DNA of 64,000 nucleotides, taken from contig NZ_CP027712.1 in NCBI RefSeq assembly GCF_003945765.1, positions 6,386,001 to 6,450,000 on the forward strand, written 5' to 3'. This document shows positions 56,096 to 64,000 of this stretch, piece by piece. Source of the DNA: Pseudomonas chlororaphis subsp. chlororaphis. GTDB lineage: Bacteria > Pseudomonadota > Gammaproteobacteria > Pseudomonadales > Pseudomonadaceae. The notes beneath the pieces were generated by a model that saw only the letters and a list, made by a program, of their open reading frames with translations, had not been told where the DNA came from and ran no database searches. A program made the translations under genes and the position numbers. Position 1 is the first letter of the stretch, and the number at the start of each line of letters is the position of its first letter.

Positions 56096-56136
56096 GCCGG
56101 CCTTTCCGTTCCCCCTTGCCCGCTTCCGGAGCCCGC

Positions 56137-56808
56137 ATGACCCAGGATCAACTCAAACAGGCCGTGGCCCAGGCTGCCGTCGACCTCATCCTCCCGAAAC
56201 TCGGTGACAAGAGCATCGTCGGGGTCGGCACCGGCTCTACCGCCAACTGCTTCATCGACGCCCTGGCCCAGCACAAGGCCGCCTTCGACGGCGCGGTCGC
56301 CAGCTCCGAAGCCACCGCGGCGCGCCTCAAGGGCCACGGCATCCCGGTGTACGAACTGAACACCGTCAGCGACCTGGAGTTCTACATCGACGGCGCCGAC
56401 GAAAGCGACGAACACCTGAACCTGATCAAGGGCGGCGGCGCGGCCCTGACCCGCGAGAAAATCGTCGCGGCGGTAGCCAAGACCTTTATCTGCATCGCCG
56501 ACGCCAGCAAGCTGGTGCCGGTGCTGGGCGCCTTCCCGCTGCCGGTGGAAGTGATCCCCATGGCCCGCAGCCACGTGGCCCGCGAGCTGGTGAAGCTCGG
56601 TGGCGACCCGGTCTACCGCGAAGGCGTGATCACCGACAACGGCAACATCATCCTCGATGTGCACAACATGCAGATCACCAATCCGGTGGAGCTGGAAACG
56701 CAGATCAACGCGATTGTCGGCGTGGTCACCAACGGCCTGTTCGCCGCCCGCCCGGCCGACGTGCTGCTGCTGGGCACCCGCGACGGCGTGAAGACCCTCA
56801 CCGCCTGA
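56137..56808 (+). CDS. rpiA: Ribose-5-phosphate isomerase A
   Basis: The 223-residue enzyme interconverts ribose-5-phosphate and ribulose-5-phosphate. Family blocks: [14 protein letters not shown] (about residues 28-41), [30 protein letters not shown] with the catalytic acid and lysine, and [23 protein letters not shown] 56137 follows CGGAG. It has its own promoter and a hairpin just after the stop. Confidence 0.97.
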   Translation: MTQDQLKQAVAQAAVDLILPKLGDKSIVGVGTGSTANCFIDALAQHKAAFDGAVASSEATAARLKGHGIPVYELNTVSDLEFYIDGADESDEHLNLIKGGGAALTREKIVAAVAKTFICIADASKLVPVLGAFPLPVEVIPMARSHVARELVKLGGDPVYREGVITDNGNIILDVHNMQITNPVELETQINAIVGVVTNGLFAARPADVLLLGTRDGVKTLTA

Positions 56809-56817
56809 TGCCGCCGA

Positions 56818-56848
56818 TTTCGCCCCTGCCGCAATGGCGGGGGCGAAA
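56818..56848 (+). terminator. Hairpin terminator candidate after rpiA
   Basis: TTTCGCCCCTGCC (56818-56830) pairs with GGCGGGGGCGAAA (56836-56848), a 13-bp stem with one G-T wobble and a 5-base loop. The T's are on the 5' side and no T-run follows, so termination strength is uncertain. Confidence 0.6.
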
Positions 56849-57105
56849 GCTCTCCCATCCAGCCCCGCCCTGCCCTCCCGCACCAACCTCGCCACTACTG
56901 CTACTTTTCGCTGCATTTAGCCGCAGAAATATCCGGATTCGCGCACCAGGTCTCAGTGCGACCCACGACTTCCGGTATCAAATCCGTTACAAATTAGCGC
57001 CAGGCGACATTCGGTTTAAGCAATGCGCCAATACAAGGTCGCCCAAGGAATGAGGCGCGCATTGTGCAACTGCCCCCGTTTTTTCATCCCTCAAGGAAGA
57101 TCACC

Positions 57106-59058
57106 GTGCTCAAGCCCCTCACGCTTGCCGTCAGTCTCGCCAGCGTTCTGCTGTCCACCCAGGCCTTCGCCTATGAATACGGCGAACACGCCGCCGCCAC
57201 CCTCGACAAACTGATCAACGACTACCCCGGCCGCTACCGTGGCACCGCCAACTTCGCCGGTGCCGCCGACTGGATGCAGAGCCAGATGGGCAGCGCCTAC
57301 GGCATCAGCCGCCAGGACTTTTCCTGGACCGCCGGCGGCAACAGCCGCAGCTCGCAAAACGTGGTGGCCTACGCCGCCGGGACCAAGCCGCAATACGTGG
57401 TGGTCGGCGCGCACTTCGATACCTATTTCGGCCGCCCGACCCTGCAAGGCCTGGACGACAACGGCTCCGGCGCCAGTGTGCTGACCGAGATCGCCCGTAA
57501 CCTCGGCGGGCTGCAGCTGGAAAACGGCTTGCAGGTGGTCGGCTTCGGCGCCGAGGAGGAAGGCCTGCGCGGCTCCAGGGCGTTCGTCGATTCCCTCAGC
57601 GCCAGCCAGCGCGCCAACATGCTGGCCATGATCAACCTCGACAGCCTGATCACCGGCGACATGATGTATGCCCACGCCGGACAGAACAGCAGCGCCAACC
57701 CGGCCCTGGCCTCGTTGCGCGAACATACCCTGCAGATCGCCAGGGAACTGCAGATCAATCTGTTCACCAACCCCGGACTCGACCCGGCATACCCCGCGGG
57801 CACCGGTTGCTGCAGCGACGGCGAAGCCTTCGAAGGGCTGAACATCCCGATTCTCTATATCGAGGCCACCAACTGGGAAATCGGCGACCTGGACGGCTAC
57901 ACCCAGACCACCAACCCGGCCATCCCCGGCGGCTCCACCTGGCACGATCCCGCCGAGGACAATAAGGCGGTGCTGACCAACGCCTTCGGCCAGGAACGCA
58001 TCGACCAGCGCCTGCGCGATTACTCGCGCCTGCTCAGCCGCCTGGTCCTGGAGCTGACCAACGCCGACCTGCTGGCCTCCACCGCCTCCGGCGGCGCTGT
58101 GGCGCGCAACCAGCAGGATCATCTGCAACGCCAGCATCAGGCCATGCTCCGGCTGCACGACCGGCGCTGGCTGACCTTGCAGGCGATGGGCCGGGAAGTC
58201 GGCAGTTTCGATGGCGAGATCGGCATCGACGGCGAATACAGCCCCGACAGCGGTTTCGACAGCGCGCCCAATCCCGAGGCGCGTCGGCTGGGGGTGCATG
58301 CCTTGGGCGACTACCAGCTCAATTCGAGCCTGAATGTCGGCGCCAGCCTCAGCTACCAGAACGGTCGCGACAAACTCGAGCACCGCGGCAAGCTCGACAG
58401 CGATACCTGGCAGGCGGCGGTCTACGCCTTGCTCAATGATGGCGGCCCGCAATGGCTGGCCGGCGACCTGAGCGTCGGTCGCACCCGCTTCGAATCCAAG
58501 CGCAACCTGGTGATCCAGGCCAACGGCGGCCCGGTGCTGTTGAACCAGAAACTGACGGGCGATACCGACGCCCTGACCCTGGGCGCCCGCGTGCTCGGCG
58601 GTTACGACCTGGACTTCGGCGCGATCAAGAGCGGCCCCTTCGCCGGCCTGGATTACACCCACTACCGCATCGACCGCTTCCACGAGAAGCAGGACCTGCG
58701 CACGGCGCTGAGTTATGAGGAGCAGTCATTCGATTCGCTGGAAGCCAGCCTCGGCTGGCGTGTTCGCGGCGCCGTGGCCCTGCCTTACGGCATGAGCCTG
58801 CTGCCCTATGGCGACCTGGCCTGGGTCAAGGAGTTGGCGGATGGCCGCCTGGACGACCTGGACCTGACCAGCCGCGCCGATGGTCAAGTGCGCGTGGCTC
58901 GCCTGGGCGGCGTGGACAAGAGCTTCGGCCGCGCCCAGCTCGGCAGCCAGCTGGCGATCACCCCGCAGCTGGGGCTGTACGCCGAGGTCAACGGCCGGAT
59001 CGGCCACGCCGAAGGCAGCCAGACCGGCTACTCCCTCGGCGTGCAGTGGCAGTTTTGA
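57106..59058 (+). CDS. aaaA: Autotransporter aminopeptidase (M28 peptidase with beta-barrel), AaaA type
   Basis: The 650-residue protein has a signal peptide (1-22), an M28 zinc peptidase (about 25-325) with ligands H103, D117, E151/152, D179 and H280 in GAHFDTY, GLDDNGSGAS, EEEGLRGS, NLDSL and STWHDP, a helical linker (335-365), and a C-terminal beta-barrel of about 265 residues ending in WQF, as expected for an outer-membrane autotransporter. It matches P. aeruginosa AaaA, a surface arginine aminopeptidase. The start is GTG 57106 with AAGGA 8 bases upstream; an earlier in-frame GTG would push the signal peptide inside. Confidence 0.88.
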   Translation: MLKPLTLAVSLASVLLSTQAFAYEYGEHAAATLDKLINDYPGRYRGTANFAGAADWMQSQMGSAYGISRQDFSWTAGGNSRSSQNVVAYAAGTKPQYVVVGAHFDTYFGRPTLQGLDDNGSGASVLTEIARNLGGLQLENGLQVVGFGAEEEGLRGSRAFVDSLSASQRANMLAMINLDSLITGDMMYAHAGQNSSANPALASLREHTLQIARELQINLFTNPGLDPAYPAGTGCCSDGEAFEGLNIPILYIEATNWEIGDLDGYTQTTNPAIPGGSTWHDPAEDNKAVLTNAFGQERIDQRLRDYSRLLSRLVLELTNADLLASTASGGAVARNQQDHLQRQHQAMLRLHDRRWLTLQAMGREVGSFDGEIGIDGEYSPDSGFDSAPNPEARRLGVHALGDYQLNSSLNVGASLSYQNGRDKLEHRGKLDSDTWQAAVYALLNDGGPQWLAGDLSVGRTRFESKRNLVIQANGGPVLLNQKLTGDTDALTLGARVLGGYDLDFGAIKSGPFAGLDYTHYRIDRFHEKQDLRTALSYEEQSFDSLEASLGWRVRGAVALPYGMSLLPYGDLAWVKELADGRLDDLDLTSRADGQVRVARLGGVDKSFGRAQLGSQLAITPQLGLYAEVNGRIGHAEGSQTGYSLGVQWQF

Positions 59059-59068
59059 ACGCGCTTTG

Positions 59069-59230
59069 GTAGCCGCTGGCGAGCCTGCGAGGCCGCACAC
59101 GAGGTGGGCGGCATTGCGCGACGCAGTCCTCGCTGATCCGGGGTAGGCGGACGGTCTGGGAGGCTGGGGTTGTCTGGTTTGCGGCCGCTGCGCGCCCGGG
59201 CGCAGCCTCGCGGGCTCGGCAGCGGCTACA
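59069..59230. repeat. Long-family inverted REP pair after aaaA
   Basis: GTAGCCGCTGGCGAGCCTGC opens and GGGCTCGGCAGCGGCTACA closes this 160-base copy of the GAGCCCGCGAGGCTGC subtype, the longest in the window; a short repeat GAGCTACAGGGTTA follows toward the next stop codon. It lies between convergent genes. Confidence 0.85.
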
Positions 59231-59241
59231 GAGCTACAGGG

Positions 59242-60153
59242 TTACGGGGCGGGCTTCTTGAAGACGTAGAACAGGTTCGGCTCACTGACCAGGTACAGGG
59301 TACCGTCGTCGTCCATGGCAATGCCTTCGGCCTGCGGCACCGTGGCCTGCAAGCCTTGCCGGCCCTTGCGCAGCGACATGGTGCTCAGGGGCCGACCATC
59401 CACGTCCAGTTCCAGCACCAGCCACGACTCATCCGACAGCGCCAGCAGATGCCCGGTGCGCTCGTCGTATTGCAGGCTGGACAGGTCACGCACGAACAAC
59501 CCGGCATCGCGCTTGGGGTTGTTGACCACATGCACCGCGTAGGACTTCTCCGGGTCGTAATGCGGGAACCCCTTGACCTCGTAGATCAGCATCGGGTCAC
59601 GTTCCTTGGCGACGAACAGGCGCTTGCCCACCGAATCGTAGGCCAGGCCCTCGAAGCCCTTGTTGCCGCTCATGTGCACACCCAGGGTCATCTGCTCGGC
59701 GTCCGCCGCGTCGAGGAACACCGTGTCCTCCTCCAGATGGATCTTGATCAGCCGCTGCTGGCGCTCGTCGGTGATCACATAGGTGTCGGCGCTGATGAAC
59801 TCGACCGCTTCCGGGTCGCCAAACCCGGTCAGGGCGATACGCCGCAGGATGCGCCCGTCGAGCGACAGCTCGATCAGCTCGGCATTCTTGTTGGTCACGG
59901 TGAACAGGCTTTTGCGCACCGGGTCGTAGGTCAGCGCCGAGACGTCATCCAGGCCTTCGATCTTTTGTGCTTCGAGAGTCACCCGATAGCCATCCAGGCC
60001 AATGGCATCGGTGTTGGCCGGCTGCGACATGACCCGCCAGTTGAACCACAGGCGCTCGAAGTAGCGGTGGTGCTGCCCGGCAATGCCCAGCAGCACCAGC
60101 ACGATAAAACACAGGAGGAGGAACAGCGGTTTGGGATAGGCGAGTCGACGCAT
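59242..60153 (-). CDS. SdiA-regulated domain protein, copy 1
   Basis: The 303-residue protein has an N-terminal membrane anchor (residues 9-26) and a beta-propeller-like domain (about 55-300) with the repeated pattern GLDDVSALTYDPVRKSLFTVTNK, NKGFEGLAYDSVGKRLFVAKE, and QAEGIAMDDDGTLYLVSEPNLFYVF, typical of the SdiA-regulated (YjiK-like) family. The domain should face the periplasm. Function unknown. A paralogue lies 115 bases upstream on the same strand. Confidence 0.82.
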   Translation of the reverse strand: MRRLAYPKPLFLLLCFIVLVLLGIAGQHHRYFERLWFNWRVMSQPANTDAIGLDGYRVTLEAQKIEGLDDVSALTYDPVRKSLFTVTNKNAELIELSLDGRILRRIALTGFGDPEAVEFISADTYVITDERQQRLIKIHLEEDTVFLDAADAEQMTLGVHMSGNKGFEGLAYDSVGKRLFVAKERDPMLIYEVKGFPHYDPEKSYAVHVVNNPKRDAGLFVRDLSSLQYDERTGHLLALSDESWLVLELDVDGRPLSTMSLRKGRQGLQATVPQAEGIAMDDDGTLYLVSEPNLFYVFKKPAP

Positions 60154-60268
60154 GCTGGCAAGCTCAAATACAAATCAGGCGGATGAAATATCACAGCCGG
60201 ATGAATTTAAACTTAATCGCAGCGGGCGTATGCCTGATTATGGCCTTTTGCCGCCAGAAACCTCTGAA

Positions 60269-61198
60269 TCAGTGCTTCTCAAAGCGATAGAACAGATTGG
60301 GTTCGCTGACCATGTACAGGTTGCCCTGCTCATCCATGGCCACGCCCTCGGCCCGCGGAATGGTGTCTTTGAGGCCATTGAAACCGCCCAGCAAGGTCAT
60401 GAAGCTGACTTGCTCGCCGGTTTCGTCCAGCTCCAGCAACATGTGCGAATCGGCGGACAGCACCAGGGTATGACCGGTGCGAGGGTCGATGCTCAGGGCG
60501 GACAGGTTGCGCAGGTCCAGCTCATCGCTTTCCAGTTTCTGCTTGTCACCCTTGAGGGTCTGGCTGCCGTCGCTGTTCCAGGTAAACAGCGCCGGCGGAC
60601 GCTCCTCGCCCAGCAGCAACTGCTGCTTGCGCGCATCCCAGGCCACGGCTTCGAATGCCTTGTTCTGGTCCTGCGAAGGCCCCAGGTCGTATTTCGGGAA
60701 ATCGGAAATATTCAGCTCGCGGGTATTGGCATCCACCTTGACGATGGTCAGCAGGTGATCGCGCTCGTCGACAATCCCCAGCAGGCCGTTCCCCATGACC
60801 GTCACCCCTTCCGGGTTGCTCCAGCCCACCAGCGGCATCTTGCGCAGCACATCGCCCTGCAGGTTCAGCTCGACCAGGAATGGGTTCTTGCCCATCACCG
60901 CAAACAGGGTCTTGGTCTGCGGGTTGTAGGCCAGGTCGGAGGCCTCGTCCTTCTCCATGCCCGGCAGTACCTTGGCGTCGATGACCGCGCGGTAATCCGG
61001 CAGCCAGACACTTTCCTGACGCTCGGCCGGGGTTTCGAAACGCTCCAGCACCCACAGCAGGCCACGGTCGTCCCAGTGCATGGCGATCGCGACGCCATAC
61101 ATCACCACGCCTGACAGCAGCAGCCAGGAATACCAGCGCATGGCGAACAATCCGCGGCGGCGAACAGTTTGAAGCTCGGGGGTGTGAGGCACGGACAT
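60269..61198 (-). CDS. SdiA-regulated domain protein, copy 2
   Basis: The 309-residue protein has a membrane anchor near residues 21-40 and the same propeller domain as the next gene downstream: EASDLAYNPQTKTLFAVMGKNPFLVELNLQG, NKAFEAVAWDARKQQLLLGEERPP and RAEGVAMDEQGNLYMVSEPNLFYRF. The two copies are clearly related but well diverged, suggesting an old tandem duplication. An alternative start at MRWYSWLL (residue 20) is possible. Confidence 0.8.
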   Translation of the reverse strand: MSVPHTPELQTVRRRGLFAMRWYSWLLLSGVVMYGVAIAMHWDDRGLLWVLERFETPAERQESVWLPDYRAVIDAKVLPGMEKDEASDLAYNPQTKTLFAVMGKNPFLVELNLQGDVLRKMPLVGWSNPEGVTVMGNGLLGIVDERDHLLTIVKVDANTRELNISDFPKYDLGPSQDQNKAFEAVAWDARKQQLLLGEERPPALFTWNSDGSQTLKGDKQKLESDELDLRNLSALSIDPRTGHTLVLSADSHMLLELDETGEQVSFMTLLGGFNGLKDTIPRAEGVAMDEQGNLYMVSEPNLFYRFEKH

Positions 61199-61340
61199 GG
61201 GACGCGTTCCAGAAAACCAGCTATGGGTAATAGCACATCGGGGCAGACTCAGACGTCTGTAATCGGAAAATTATCCAGAACGGATGTGAAAAAAACGGCA
61301 AAAGGTCGGAAATGCCCCAGCGCCGGTACTTTCGCTGAAG

Positions 61341-61365
61341 AGGTCCGCCCATTGCAGGCGGGCCT
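61341..61365 (-). terminator. Hairpin after the fumarylacetoacetate-hydrolase family gene
   Basis: AGGTCCGCC (61341-61349) and GGCGGGCCT (61357-61365) form a stem with one mismatch around 7 bases, beginning 20 bases beyond the stop on the minus strand. No T-run is seen. Confidence 0.4.
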
Positions 61366-61384
61366 CGCGTCGAAAACCGCTGGA

Positions 61385-62050
61385 TCAGCTAACGCGACTC
61401 TCGAAGCGGCTGACGCCCGGCAGCTCCAGCACCAACTCGTCGCCCACGTTCAGCGGACCGACGCCCACCGGCGTACCGGTCAGGATCACGTCGCCCGCCT
61501 GCAGGGAGAAGCAGCCGGCCATGTACTGGATCATCGGTACGATCGGGTTGAGCATGATGCTGCTATTGCCGTCCTGGCGGACCTCGCCGTTGATGGTCAG
61601 GCGAATATTGATGTCGGTCAGGTCCGGGAACGTACTGCCGACCACAAAGGGCGCCAGCACGCAGGCGCCGTCGAAGCACTTGGAGATTTCCCACGGCAGG
61701 CCCTTGGCCTTGAGCTCGGCCTGCTTGTCGCGCAGGGTCAGGTCCAGGGCCGGGGCGAAACCGGAGATGGCATCCAGCACTTCTTCGCGGCTGGGCTGGG
61801 TCGACAGTGGCTTGCCGATCAATACCGCGATTTCCGCCTCGTAATGCACGGAGCCACGCTCGGTGGGGATGGCAAAACCGCCTTCCAGCGGCACCACGCA
61901 ACTGCCCGGCTTGATAAACAGCAGCGGCTCGCTCGGCACCGGATTGTCCAGTTCCTTGGCGTGCTCGGCATAGTTGCGCCCGATGCACACGATCTTGCCG
62001 ACCGGGAAATGAATACGGGTACCGTCGACATACTGGTGCTGATAGCTCAT
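61385..62050 (-). CDS. Fumarylacetoacetate hydrolase family protein
   Basis: The 221-residue protein has the FAH fold: KIVCIGRNYAEHAKELDN (N-terminal signature), a metal-binding set in EAEIAVLIGKPL and the C-terminal GDVILTGTPVGVGPLNVGDELVLEL. Family members hydrolyse or decarboxylate acylpyruvates, oxaloacetate or FAA; a short protein of this kind is usually of the acylpyruvase/YcgM type. It lies 55 bases after the D-2-hydroxyglutarate dehydrogenase gene on the same strand and may be co-transcribed. Confidence 0.86.
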   Translation of the reverse strand: MSYQHQYVDGTRIHFPVGKIVCIGRNYAEHAKELDNPVPSEPLLFIKPGSCVVPLEGGFAIPTERGSVHYEAEIAVLIGKPLSTQPSREEVLDAISGFAPALDLTLRDKQAELKAKGLPWEISKCFDGACVLAPFVVGSTFPDLTDINIRLTINGEVRQDGNSSIMLNPIVPMIQYMAGCFSLQAGDVILTGTPVGVGPLNVGDELVLELPGVSRFESRVS

Positions 62051-62105
62051 TACCGACTCCTGCTCGTTTGGTTCATCAGGTACCGCTGCTTGAGTGACCC
62101 TGAGG

Positions 62106-63500
62106 TCAAACAGCGAAAATCTTGCCCGGGTTCATGATGCCGTTCGGGTCGAACACAGCCTTGACCGCCTTCATGTAGTCGATTTCCACCGGCGAACGGC
62201 TGTAGGTCAGGTAATCGCGCTTGGTCATGCCCACCCCGTGCTCGGCGGAAATCGAGCCGTTGTACTTCTCGACAGTCTCGAACACCCACTTGTTGACGGT
62301 GGCGCACTTTGCGAAGAACTCGTCTTTGCTCAGGTCGTCCGGCTTGAGGATGTTCAGGTGCAGGTTGCCGTCGCCGATGTGGCCATACCAGACCACTTCG
62401 AAGTCCGGGTAGTTTTTCGCGACAATCGCGTCAATATCCTTCAGGAAAGCCGGCACCTTCGACACCGTGACCGAAATGTCGTTCTTGTACGGGGTCCAAT
62501 GCGAGATGGTCTCGGAGATGTACTCGCGCAATTTCCACAGGTTCTGCAGTTGCTGCTCGCTCTGGCTCATCACGCCGTCCAGCACCCAGCCCTGCTCCAC
62601 GCAATGCTCGAAGGTGGCCAGGGCGTCGTTGGCCACGTCCTCGTTGCTGGCTTCGAACTCCAGCAACACATAGAACGGGCAGTCGGTCTCGAACGGCGCC
62701 GGGACGTCGCCGCGGCCGAGGATCTTGGCCAGGGCCTTGTCGGAGAAAAATTCGAAGGCGGTCAGGTCGAGCTTGCCCTGGAAGGCATGCAGCACCGGCA
62801 TGATCGAGTCGAAATCCGGCGTACCGAGCACCATCGCCGTGAGGTTGTTCGGCGCGCGTTCCAGGCGCATGGTGGCCTCGACCACGAAGCCCAGGGTGCC
62901 CTCGGCACCGATGAACAGCTGGCGCAGGTCATAGCCGGTGGCGTTCTTGACCAGGTCCTTGTTCAGCTCCAGCAGGTCGCCCTTGCCGGTGACCACTTTC
63001 AGACCGGCCACCCAGTTGCGGGTCATGCCGTAGCGAATCACCTTGATCCCGCCGGCATTGGTAGCGATATTGCCGCCAATCTGGCTGGAACCGGCGGAAG
63101 CGAAGTCCACCGGGTAATACAGGCCGCTTTCTTCGGCGCGGTTCTGCAACTGCTCGGTCACCACGCCCGGCTGGCAGACCGCGGTGCGGTCGGTCAGGTT
63201 CAGGTCGAGGATCTGGTTCATGTAGTCGAAAGACACCACCACTTCGCCATTGGCCGCCACGGCGGCAGCCGACAGGCCGGTACGGCCGCCGGACGGCACC
63301 AGCGCGACCTGGTGCCGGTTGGCCCAGCGCACGATGGCCTGGACCTGCTCGATGCTCTTGGGAAAGACGATGGCGCTCGGCGCCGGCGCGAAGTGTTTGG
63401 TCCAATCCTTGCCGTAAGCATTCAGGGAGTCGGCATCGGTCAGGACCTTGCCAGCCTCGACCAGGGTCTTCAGCTCATCAATCAGCGCAGGATTGGTCAT
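62106..63500 (-). CDS. D-2-hydroxyglutarate dehydrogenase (FAD-linked)
   Basis: The 464-residue flavoprotein has an FAD-binding PCMH domain (about 35-210): VPSGGRTGLSAAAVA, SSQIGGNIATNAGGIKVIRYG and GAEGTLGFVVEATMRL, and a C-terminal domain with metal-site histidines in HIGDGNLHLNI and SAEHGVGMTKRDYL. It is divergent from serA; in Pseudomonas this enzyme reoxidises D-2-hydroxyglutarate formed by SerA, allowing serine synthesis to proceed. MTNPALIDEL at 63500 is the expected start. Confidence 0.9.
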   Translation of the reverse strand: MTNPALIDELKTLVEAGKVLTDADSLNAYGKDWTKHFAPAPSAIVFPKSIEQVQAIVRWANRHQVALVPSGGRTGLSAAAVAANGEVVVSFDYMNQILDLNLTDRTAVCQPGVVTEQLQNRAEESGLYYPVDFASAGSSQIGGNIATNAGGIKVIRYGMTRNWVAGLKVVTGKGDLLELNKDLVKNATGYDLRQLFIGAEGTLGFVVEATMRLERAPNNLTAMVLGTPDFDSIMPVLHAFQGKLDLTAFEFFSDKALAKILGRGDVPAPFETDCPFYVLLEFEASNEDVANDALATFEHCVEQGWVLDGVMSQSEQQLQNLWKLREYISETISHWTPYKNDISVTVSKVPAFLKDIDAIVAKNYPDFEVVWYGHIGDGNLHLNILKPDDLSKDEFFAKCATVNKWVFETVEKYNGSISAEHGVGMTKRDYLTYSRSPVEIDYMKAVKAVFDPNGIMNPGKIFAV

Positions 63501-63574
63501 CGACAGAACTCTCGAACAATTCATGGTCATCCTGAGAACGCTTCACGTCGCAGGAACGAGTGTTTCGCGGGGTC

Positions 63575-63590
63575 CGTATGCTAGCATACG
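63575..63590. promoter_or_regulatory. Perfect 16-bp palindrome in the divergent serA promoter region
   Basis: CGTATGCTAGCATACG is a perfect palindrome midway between the divergent dehydrogenase and serA genes. It is 114 bases before the serA ATG and 74 before the dehydrogenase ATG. It contains TATGCT on both strands, so it might serve as overlapping -10 elements for both directions, though good -35 matches were not found; an operator is the alternative. Confidence 0.5.
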
Positions 63591-63704
63591 CCCCCCCGCA
63601 GAATAGTGCCGAAGGGCGTTCTGCGGCGACGGCTTTCCTGCCGTCCGGGTCAGCATCTGTTGACCATTTCCTGCCATTTTTCTCCGGGACACAGGTTTAC
63701 GCAG

Positions 63705-64000
63705 ATGAGCAAGACTTCTCTCGATAAGAGCAAGATCAAGTTCCTTCTTCTCGAAGGCGTCCACCAATCGGCTGTCGACGTCCTCAAGGCCGCGGGCTAC
63801 ACCAGTATCGAGTACCTCACCGGTTCTCTGCCGGAAGCCCAACTGAAGGAAAAGATCGCCGATGCGCACTTCATCGGCATTCGCTCCCGCACCCAACTGA
63901 CTGAAGAAATCTTCGATCACGCGAAGAAGCTCGTCGCTGTTGGCTGCTTCTGCATCGGCACCAACCAGGTCGACCTCGACGCGGCTCGCGAGCGCGGTAT
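63705..64000 (+). CDS. serA: D-3-phosphoglycerate dehydrogenase SerA, N-terminal part (partial)
   Basis: The first 98 codons are present before the window ends. The start MSKTSLDKSKIKFLLLEGVHQSAVDVLKAAGY and the IRSRTQLTEEIFDHAKKL, VGCFCIGTNQVDLDAA blocks are typical of the E. coli-type SerA that ends in an ACT domain (not visible here). It begins serine synthesis and in Pseudomonas also reduces 2-ketoglutarate to D-2-hydroxyglutarate. Confidence 0.95.
   Translation, partial: MSKTSLDKSKIKFLLLEGVHQSAVDVLKAAGYTSIEYLTGSLPEAQLKEKIADAHFIGIRSRTQLTEEIFDHAKKLVAVGCFCIGTNQVDLDAARERG

Noticed and set aside
57064..57105. GTG at 57064 as start of the autotransporter
   Set aside because: It would put 14 extra residues ahead of the signal peptide; the GTG at 57106 has AAGGA at good spacing.

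Overview
The window is a 64 kb stretch of a GC-rich gammaproteobacterial chromosome that reads as Pseudomonas, most likely the P. fluorescens group (P. chlororaphis/P. protegens-like). The reasons are the gene order (metXW, hemW, trmB, thiGS, rpoH, ftsXEY, lao genes, coaD, mutM, ilvD, folA, thyA, lgt, ptsP, rppH, ilvA, rpiA, D-2-hydroxyglutarate dehydrogenase, serA), which I recall as close to P. aeruginosa PA0390 down to PA0316, and the many intergenic Pseudomonas-type REP elements. No phage, IS element, CRISPR array, rRNA or tRNA was seen. Both ends cut through genes: metX on the left and serA on the right.

Layout. 1-3.5 kb: metX(end)-metW-DUF4426-rdgB-hemW-DUF3392, mostly overlapping or closely spaced. 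3.5-4.3 kb: an AT-richer lipoprotein gene, probably a later insertion. 4.4-8.5 kb: trmB, thiG, thiS, a DUF423 gene, mtgA and rpoH (heat-shock sigma factor with a probable AlgU promoter). 8.6-11.9 kb: ftsY-ftsE-ftsX operon. 12.2-17.6 kb: a pair of M16 peptidase genes (one active, one degenerate), rsmD, a YheT-type hydrolase and an overlapping AraC regulator. 17.7-23.2 kb: a sulfurtransferase and the laoR / laoCBA long-chain alcohol oxidation locus, with a palindrome sitting on its promoter. 23.3-30.3 kb: coaD, ferredoxin, mutM, HDOD protein, rlmI, a membrane protein and ilvD. 30.4-33.8 kb: phosphorylcholine phosphatase, cystine/dicarboxylate-amino-acid symporter and folA.

33.9-43.5 kb is the most unusual part: a membrane protein/GTPase pair (DUF2868-DUF3482), then a phosphonate gene set on the minus strand: LysR regulator, a three-part 2-aminoethylphosphonate-type ABC transporter, an FAD amine oxidase and a PhnZ-like HD-domain oxygenase. 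The usual partner genes (phnW, phnX, phnY) are not in the window. 43.5-46.5 kb: divergent cadA/cadR metal resistance pair. 46.6-56.8 kb: thyA, lgt, TauE/SafE permease, NRDE protein, ptsP, rppH, an HAD phosphatase, a DUF2269 protein, ilvA and rpiA. 57-59 kb: an M28 aminopeptidase fused to an autotransporter barrel (AaaA type). 59-64 kb: two tandem SdiA-regulated-type proteins, a fumarylacetoacetate-hydrolase family protein, and D-2-hydroxyglutarate dehydrogenase facing serA across a perfect 16-bp palindrome.

Most of the window is housekeeping. The candidates for something undescribed are the phosphonate cluster lacking its hydroxylase, the DUF2868/DUF3482 pair, and several regulatory palindromes. 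All calls rest on reading the sequence and on memory of protein families; no search was run.
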